From Spirochaetia bacterium (lineage in GTDB: Bacteria; Spirochaetota; Spirochaetia; Treponematales; Breznakiellaceae), in assembly GCA_026002045.1 (NCBI GenBank), contig BOAV01000081.1, positions 1 to 11,117 of the forward strand: 11,117 bases of DNA, written 5' to 3'. Numbering within the stretch: the stretch's first letter is position 1; each line of letters begins with the position of its first letter. Below, piece by piece: positions 6,251 to 11,117 of the stretch. The position numbers and the translations under genes were made by a program. A model generated the notes under the pieces. The model worked only from the letters and a program-made list of their open reading frames with translations. It was not told the origin of the DNA and did not search any database.

Positions 6251-7470
6251 TGGTATATGTACGCCGCCATATAGAAGGGGCGGTCCTGAGGGCCGCCAAA
6301 ATGTTTTCTTCCCTCATCATTACCGGGGCTCGGCAAGTAGGCAAGACTAGGCTGCTCAAGGAAGTGTACTCCGATCTTCCCTATGTTACCCTGGATGACC
6401 CAGTCCAGTTCCGTACCGCCGCCATGGATTCGGGAAGCTTTTTTAACATCAACCCACCCCCGGTGGTGGTGGACGAGATTCAATATGCCCCAGAGCTTTT
6501 CCCCCAGATCAAGATAATCGCCGACAGCAGCAGGGAGAAGGGTCTTTTTCTTATGAGCGGCTCCCAGCAATTTTCGTTAATGAATAATGTAAGTGAATCA
6601 CTGGCCGGGCGCATCGGGGTTCTCAATCTTTTGGGGCTTTCCCTGCGAGAATTGGGGGATATCGATTTTACCCAGCCCTTTTTGCCAACCCGGGAATATA
6701 TAGAGGCGCGAAAAAAAAAGGACGTTCCCCCGGCTTCAAAGGATGTCTGGTCCATCATCCAAAAGGGGAGCCTGCCTGAAATGCAATATCCTGATACGGA
6801 CTGGGAGATGTTCTATGCCGCCTATGTTAAAACTTACATTGAGCGGGATGTGCGGCAACTTACCAATGTGGGGGACGAACTTACCTTTTTGCGGTTCATG
6901 ACCGCTGTGGCGGCTAATTCGGGGATGCTCCTTAATAATGCGTCCATTTCCAGGGAAATCGGAGTAAGCCAACCCACGGTGGAACGGTGGATTTCCATAC
7001 TCCGCACTTCCAATATCATCTACCTGCTACAGCCTTATTATAATAATGCTCTGAAGCGGGCGGTCAAAACCCCCAAACTATATTTTCTCGACACGGGTCT
7101 TGCCTGTTACCTTACCGGATGGAATAATCCCCAAGTGCTGGAACGGGGCGCCGCCGCGGGGAAACTTTTTGAGACCCTTGTGGTTGGAGAAGTTATCAAA
7201 AGTTATACCAATGCCGGCCGGGAAGCCCCCCTGTATTTCTACCGGGACAAGGAACAAAACGAGATAGACCTTCTCATTTTTGAAAACGGAACCCTCTATC
7301 CGATAGAAATAAAAAAACATGCAAATCCCCAAAGTGATGACATCAGCGCCTTCCGTTATCTTGACAACATACCCGGTGTCGTCCGGGGCCCCGGCGCCCT
7401 GATCTGCACCTATGACCGGGACGCCTCCCTGGGGCAGAACACCAGGGTGATGCCGCTGGGGCTAGTCTAA
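6250..7470 (+). CDS. AAA-family ATPase with C-terminal DUF4143 domain
   Basis: The 406-residue protein has an N-terminal P-loop ATPase module: Walker A GARQVGKT at 26-33, Walker B VVVDEIQ at 72-78, a sensor-like LMSGSQQF at 101-108, and SLAGR at 117-121. A winged-helix-like segment follows at about 228-260 (NNASISREIGVSQPTVERWI). The C-terminal DUF4143 region has LFETLVVGE (306-314) and EIDLLIFENGTLYPIEIKK (338-356), which carries the E-x-D and E-x-K pattern of a PD-(D/E)xK nuclease-like fold. The family is common, often in many copies, in anaerobes and archaea. Its function is not established. GTG at 6250 is the earliest start after the in-frame TAG at 6238-6240, and the resulting N-terminus (YVRRHIE) matches the family. 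No ribosome-binding site is visible. The stop TAA directly abuts the stop of the convergent EF-G-like gene. Confidence 0.87.
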   Translation: MVYVRRHIEGAVLRAAKMFSSLIITGARQVGKTRLLKEVYSDLPYVTLDDPVQFRTAAMDSGSFFNINPPPVVVDEIQYAPELFPQIKIIADSSREKGLFLMSGSQQFSLMNNVSESLAGRIGVLNLLGLSLRELGDIDFTQPFLPTREYIEARKKKDVPPASKDVWSIIQKGSLPEMQYPDTDWEMFYAAYVKTYIERDVRQLTNVGDELTFLRFMTAVAANSGMLLNNASISREIGVSQPTVERWISILRTSNIIYLLQPYYNNALKRAVKTPKLYFLDTGLACYLTGWNNPQVLERGAAAGKLFETLVVGEVIKSYTNAGREAPLYFYRDKEQNEIDLLIFENGTLYPIEIKKHANPQSDDISAFRYLDNIPGVVRGPGALICTYDRDASLGQNTRVMPLGLV

Positions 7471-9558
7471 TTATTCCTCCTCTTCCTTAACCCTGAACGC
7501 CGCTGCCGCCTTGATCACCTCGTCGGCGATCTTGCCACTGATGGGGGCGTAGTGGTCGAAATTCATGGTGAAGGAACCGGTGTCGCTGGTGATTGAGCGG
7601 AGATCTATGGAGTAGCGGAGCAGTTCCGCCTGGGGCGCCTGGGCCTTGATTTCCGCGATGCCCCCTACGGAATCTTCCCCGAGGATCTTGCCCCGTTTGC
7701 CCGAAAGGTCTGACATCACGTCCCCCAGGTACTTGTCCTCCACAAAGACCGTCAGGTTCATCACCGGTTCCAGCAGGGTAGGGGCGGCCTGACGCATGGC
7801 TTCCCGGAAGGCGTTCCGGGCCGCTAACTTGAAGGCCAACTCGGAGGAATCCACCGGATGGTACTTGCCGTCCACGATCTTTACTTCCACGTCCACCGTG
7901 GGATAGCCCGCCATGGTGCCGTAGGCCATCCCTTCAATGATGCCCTTTTCAATACCGGGGATAAAGTTCTTGGGGATAGCCCCGCCGAAGATGGCGTTGA
8001 CGAACTTGTAGTTTTCGCCCCGGGCCAGGGGCGCCAGTTCCAGCAGCACCTTGCCGTACTGGCCGTGGCCCCCGGTCTGCTTCTTGTGGGTGTATTCGGC
8101 GCCGGCCTTTTTGGTGATGGTTTCCCGGTAGGCTACCCGGGGAATGTGGGTCTCCACCTCGATCTTCTGGTTGCCCTTGATCCGGTCCAGGATGATGTTG
8201 ATCTGGAGCTCGCCCATGCCGGAGATCACCGTCTCCTTGGTTTCCCCGTTGAACTGGTAGCGGAAGGTATGGTCCTCGTCTGCGGCCCGGAGGAGGAATT
8301 CCCCCAGTTTGTCGTCATCCTTTTTCGCAACGGCGTTCACCGCCACTGAATGGACCGGCTCGGGGAGCCGTAGGTGGAGGAAGTTAAGGGAAGTGTCCCC
8401 CTCGCTTATGGTGTCGTTGATCTTAAGGGTGGCGGATTTGGAAACGATCCCCACATCCCCGGCGTAGAGCTCCTTCACTTCCTCAAGCTTTTTACCCACG
8501 CAGAGGTAAAGCTTACCTATCCGTTCCTTCTTGTTTTCTGAAACATTGAAGACTTCGCTTTCGGCGGCGAGTTTACCGGTGACCACCTTGATCCAGGAAA
8601 GTTTCCCGGAAAATTGGTCGTAGACGGTTTTGATCACCAGGCCGGAAAGGGGCTTGCCGCTCTCGATGGGGATCTCGTGCTCCTTGCCTTCGGTGTCCAG
8701 AGCCAAGTCCTTTGCGGTCCGGGGGTCCGGGGCTATATCGGCGAGAAAGTTGAGCAGGGAAACCAGCCCGGAATTTTTGGGGGCAGACCCGGCAAAGGCG
8801 GGGATGAACTTGTGCTCAGCCAGGGCTTCGATAAGCCCGGTGTGCATTTCTTCGGCGTCCAGGGAGCCCTTGTCGATGTAGTGCTCCATCAGGTTGTCGT
8901 CCCCTTCGGCGGCGGCTTCGATGAGCAGTTCACGGGCGGCAGCGGCGGTTTCCTGGTATTCGGCGGGAATTTCAGCGGCGGTCTCAAGGGTAGAACCATC
9001 ACCCTGGACAAACCAGGCCTTCTCGTTGAGCACGTCGATAACGCCCTTATAGGCCGCTCCGTGGCCCATGGGCAGGGTGAAAGGCACGGGGCTCACCTTG
9101 AATTTTTCCTTTATGTCGGCAAGGGCCCTGTCAAAATCGGTCCGTTCATCGTCCAGATGGGTAACAAAGACCCCCCTGGGCTTCTTGCGGCCCTCAAGGT
9201 TCCGCCAGAGCTTGATGGTCTCAATCTGTACCCCGGAACGGCCGTCAATGGTGAGCAGGGCAAATTCCGAAGCCCGGAAGGTCAGGATCACATCCCCCAC
9301 AAAGTCCGAAGATCCGGGGGTGTCAAAAAGGTTGATCTTCCTGCCGTCCCGTTCTATGTGGGCCAGCGCCGCATGGATGGAAATCTTCCGTTCGATCTCT
9401 TCCGGGGTCGAATCCCCCACGGTCTTGCCGGATTCCACGGTTTCCACCCTGGAAATGACCCCCCCTGCAAAGAGCAGGTGTTCAAAAAGGGTGGTTTTGC
9501 CGGTTCCGCCATGTCCGGCGATGGATACATTCCTGATCTGGTCCGTTGTGTGACTCAT
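7471..9558 (-). CDS. Elongation factor G-like translational GTPase (EF-G paralogue)
   Basis: The 695-residue protein has the full five-domain EF-G length. Domain I has G1 GHGGTGKT (15-22), switch-I remnant DSTPEEIERKISI with T51, G3 DTPG (79-82), and G5 GSAPKNSG (257-264). Domain II starts near 295, domain III near 395 (LPEPVHSVAV, FNGETKETVISGMGELQ), domain IV near 474 (YRETITKKAGAEYTHKKQTG), and domain V near 600. Canonical EF-G drives tRNA-mRNA translocation and, with RRF, ribosome recycling. Two motifs depart from the standard: DTPGH is DTPGS, so the catalytic histidine is Ser83, and the G4 NKxD is THLD (133-136). Switch I reads RKISI in place of RGITI. These features put it with EF-G2-type paralogues and not with the housekeeping fusA product. 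The start ATG has AAAGGAG (9564-9570, minus strand) five bases upstream. The gene ends in a run of four glutamates. It stands alone and converges with the ATPase gene. Confidence 0.88.
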   Translation of the reverse strand: MSHTTDQIRNVSIAGHGGTGKTTLFEHLLFAGGVISRVETVESGKTVGDSTPEEIERKISIHAALAHIERDGRKINLFDTPGSSDFVGDVILTFRASEFALLTIDGRSGVQIETIKLWRNLEGRKKPRGVFVTHLDDERTDFDRALADIKEKFKVSPVPFTLPMGHGAAYKGVIDVLNEKAWFVQGDGSTLETAAEIPAEYQETAAAARELLIEAAAEGDDNLMEHYIDKGSLDAEEMHTGLIEALAEHKFIPAFAGSAPKNSGLVSLLNFLADIAPDPRTAKDLALDTEGKEHEIPIESGKPLSGLVIKTVYDQFSGKLSWIKVVTGKLAAESEVFNVSENKKERIGKLYLCVGKKLEEVKELYAGDVGIVSKSATLKINDTISEGDTSLNFLHLRLPEPVHSVAVNAVAKKDDDKLGEFLLRAADEDHTFRYQFNGETKETVISGMGELQINIILDRIKGNQKIEVETHIPRVAYRETITKKAGAEYTHKKQTGGHGQYGKVLLELAPLARGENYKFVNAIFGGAIPKNFIPGIEKGIIEGMAYGTMAGYPTVDVEVKIVDGKYHPVDSSELAFKLAARNAFREAMRQAAPTLLEPVMNLTVFVEDKYLGDVMSDLSGKRGKILGEDSVGGIAEIKAQAPQAELLRYSIDLRSITSDTGSFTMNFDHYAPISGKIADEVIKAAAAFRVKEEEE

Positions 9559-9577
9559 AGGGGCTCCTTTCTATAAT

Positions 9578-9606
9578 ATGATGAAACGGGATCGGCGGAT
9601 TGTCAA
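9578..9606 (-). promoter_or_regulatory. Candidate promoter of the EF-G-like gene
   Basis: On the minus strand a perfect TTGACA (9601-9606) is followed after 17 bp by CATCAT (9578-9583), a four-of-six match to the -10 box. Transcription would start near 9571, just before the ribosome-binding site at 9564-9570, giving a very short leader. Confidence 0.5.
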
Positions 9607-9633
9607 GGAAAACTTCGCCATAAGGGAAAGATA

Positions 9634-9663
9634 TTGACTCTTACTTTTTTCTGAATATATGAT
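9634..9663 (+). promoter_or_regulatory. Candidate promoter of the GYF-repeat gene
   Basis: TTGACT (9634-9639) and TATGAT (9658-9663) are separated by 18 bp. The start codon follows at 9680, with a weak AAGG (9670-9673) as ribosome-binding site. The promoter is divergent from that of the EF-G-like gene; the two -35 boxes are about 27 bp apart. Confidence 0.5.
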
Positions 9664-9679
9664 ATTTTTAAGGTACAAG

Positions 9680-11117
9680 ATGAAAAGAAATATGGCTTTG
9701 GTGAGCATAATCGGCGCTCTGTTGTTATTTGAACCGGGCGGCCCATTATATGCTCAAACAGGTGTTACGGAATATAAAGTTGCGGTAGACGGCCAGTCCT
9801 ATGGGCCTTACGATTTAGACACGCTTAAAAAAATGGTGCAGGAAGGTACATTGGCGGGAAATACGCATGTCTGGAAAGCGGGTATGCCGGAATGGGTTCG
9901 TTCAGAGACGATTCCTGAAATTGCCGCGTTAATTGCTTCTGTGCCGCGGGAATATAAAGTTGCGGTAGACGGCATGTCCTATGGGCCTTACGGTTTAGAC
10001 ACTCTTAAAGAACTGGCGCAAAAAGGTACATTGACGGAAAGCACGCATGTCTGGAAAGCGGGTATGCCGGAATGGGTTCGTTCAGATACGGTTCCTGAAA
10101 TTGCCGCGTTAATTGCTTCTGTGCCGCGGGAATATAAAGTTGCGGTAGACGGCCAGTCCTATGGGCCTTACGGTTTAGGCACCCTTAAAGAACTGGCGCA
10201 AAAGGGTACATTGACGGAAAGCACGTACGTCTGGAAAGCGGGTATGCCGGAATGGGTTCGTTCAGAGACGGTTCCTGAAATTGCCGCTTTCTTTGTTCCT
10301 GCGCCGCCTGCGGAGGATAAGGCTGAGGTAAGTCAACCGGCAGAGACGTTTTCTGAAATTGCCGCTTTCTTTGTTCCTGCGCTGCCTGCGAAAGATAAGG
10401 CTGAGGTAAGTCAACCGGCAGGGACGTTTTCTGAAATTGTTACTTTCTTTGTTCCTGCGCTGCCTGCGAAAGATAAGGTTACAGTAAGTCAAGCTGTTGA
10501 GTTAGCGCTTTATCAAAGCGACATACGCCTTGAATATGTACCCACATTCAATGGGAATAATAAATTTTCCGGTTATAATCTTTTTGTCCGCAAGAAACCA
10601 GGCATGGAGTCTGTATTACTGACTGAACCTAAGGGCGAATATGTGCTTCGTGCAGCGGAATGGAATTCTGTTAATGGTGATGAAATTCGATATGTTGACG
10701 GTGAACCGCTTACAGACGAAGATGTACGTTACAGTATTGTAAGTTCTACCCCTGTTCGGGATAGAGAATTCGGCAGCGCATTTAAACTGTTTGTTCCTGA
10801 TACACTGGTATATGGTAATAGATTAAATGGCATAACTAAAGTAAACACCCAAAACGGACTGGATATAAATTTAAGGACATTTAGTTCTAAAAATACTGAT
10901 TATATGAGGGGAAGGTTTCATAATAATTTGTTTTCCATAATGGCAGCTGATACCGGGCGAACAGATTATACGCCCTTGCTGTCACGGGAGCCAGTACCAG
11001 ATTATTTTAATCGTGACGATACCGATGCGGGGGGCTATCAGCAGGAAATAATGCCTGAACAGCCAATACGAAATTTCTATCAAGAGGGCCTCGCCATTCA
11101 GCAGCTGGAGGCGCCGG
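9680..11117 (+). CDS. Secreted protein with three tandem GYF_2 domains, 3'-truncated by the window edge
   Basis: An open frame of 479 codons runs from ATG 9680 to the window end without a stop. Residues 1-25 are a signal peptide (MKRN, a hydrophobic core, and cleavage after LYA25). Three 60-residue repeats follow from residue 31, each EYKVAVDG.SYGPY..(D/G)TLK, GTL, then VWKAGMPEWVRS. This is the GYF_2 domain pattern (GP, VW, GM and W residues), thought to bind proline-rich peptides. Next come three 26-residue units (SEIAAFFVPALPAKDKAEVS type) that are themselves rich in Pro and Ala. From about residue 275 the protein changes to an unrecognised region containing SGYNLFVRKKPGMESVLLTE and LRAAEWNSVNGDE, apparently beta-rich. 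The signal peptide places it outside the cytoplasm, probably periplasmic or surface. Function is unknown and the C-terminus is missing. Confidence 0.85.
   Translation, partial: MKRNMALVSIIGALLLFEPGGPLYAQTGVTEYKVAVDGQSYGPYDLDTLKKMVQEGTLAGNTHVWKAGMPEWVRSETIPEIAALIASVPREYKVAVDGMSYGPYGLDTLKELAQKGTLTESTHVWKAGMPEWVRSDTVPEIAALIASVPREYKVAVDGQSYGPYGLGTLKELAQKGTLTESTYVWKAGMPEWVRSETVPEIAAFFVPAPPAEDKAEVSQPAETFSEIAAFFVPALPAKDKAEVSQPAGTFSEIVTFFVPALPAKDKVTVSQAVELALYQSDIRLEYVPTFNGNNKFSGYNLFVRKKPGMESVLLTEPKGEYVLRAAEWNSVNGDEIRYVDGEPLTDEDVRYSIVSSTPVRDREFGSAFKLFVPDTLVYGNRLNGITKVNTQNGLDINLRTFSSKNTDYMRGRFHNNLFSIMAADTGRTDYTPLLSREPVPDYFNRDDTDAGGYQQEIMPEQPIRNFYQEGLAIQQLEAP
9770..10309 (+). repeat. Three 180-bp tandem repeats encoding GYF_2 domains
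   Basis: Units begin at 9770, 9950 and 10130 with an exact 180-bp period (60 codons). Copies two and three differ at about eight positions before the third diverges near 10290. Copies one and two differ at about 14. Copies one and three share variants that copy two lacks (CAG after GTAGACGGC, GAGACG), which suggests exchange among units as well as duplication. Confidence 0.95.
10265..10498 (+). repeat. Three 78-bp tandem repeats in the linker region
   Basis: Units begin at 10265, 10343 and 10421 with a 78-bp period (26 codons). They encode variants of TFSEIAAFFVPALPAKDKAE. The first unit overlaps the end of the third GYF_2 repeat (VPEIAA), so this array seems to have grown from the last GYF_2 tail. 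The third unit is degraded at its end. Confidence 0.93.

Noticed and set aside
6248..6274. Alternative start ATG at 6248 for the ATPase
   Set aside because: That frame reads only eight codons (MWYMYAAI) before a TAG. The GTG at 6250 gives the family-like N-terminus.
8614..9576. Long plus-strand open frame opposite the EF-G-like gene
   Set aside because: The Gly- and Val-rich product without domain motifs is antisense to a full-length five-domain EF-G-like protein.
10262..10492. Minus-strand open frame with a repeated Arg-rich peptide
   Set aside because: The repeat is only the complement of the 78-bp linker repeats of the GYF_2 protein gene.
9770..10498. CRISPR array, considered because of regular repeat spacing
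   Set aside because: Repeats are 180 and 78 bp with no unique spacers, and are in frame within a coding sequence.

Overview
The window looks like part of a host-associated spirochaete chromosome, most probably a Treponema of the termite-gut type. This is inferred from protein character: a spirochaete-style FliL domain, a MotA-like protein, a secreted protein built on GYF_2 repeats, and an XRE-cupin / AMP-ligase / citrate synthase cluster. No rRNA, tRNA, CRISPR array or intact transposase gene was seen, so the genus is not certain.

Bases 1-2110 are clearly AT-rich. They hold the 3' end of a lipoprotein gene (its lipobox is in the first bases of the window), then a zinc-ribbon membrane protein ending in a FliL-like domain. 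After a 343-bp gap comes a small MotA-like four-helix membrane protein with its own promoter. The gap holds a terminator-like hairpin and a short stretch with imperfect terminal inverted repeats that may be a decayed mobile element. FliL and MotA meet at the flagellar stator, so this neighbourhood may be a divergent or degenerate stator-like module. That functional link is inference.

At about 2210 the base composition changes sharply to GC-rich. The boundary is marked by a 258-bp nested inverted repeat (2212-2469) immediately upstream of a tight three-gene operon (2495-6165): an XRE-cupin regulator, an AMP-forming acyl-CoA synthetase, and citrate synthase. The last two overlap as TAATG. The operon suggests activation of a carboxylic acid to its CoA thioester, followed by or alongside condensation with oxaloacetate, under a ligand-sensing regulator.

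Between citrate synthase and the next gene lies a cluster of inverted and direct 14-bp repeats. It overlays a candidate promoter whose predicted start site is the GTG start codon of an AAA/DUF4143 ATPase (6250-7470), suggesting a leaderless, operator-controlled gene. That gene converges with an EF-G-like translational GTPase on the minus strand (7471-9558), and the two stop codons touch with no base between them. The EF-G paralogue lacks the catalytic histidine of DTPGH and has a non-standard G4 motif.

The last part (9559-11117) is a divergent promoter region followed by a secreted protein open to the end of the window. It has a signal peptide, three 180-bp GYF_2 repeats, three 78-bp linker repeats and an unrecognised C-terminal region.
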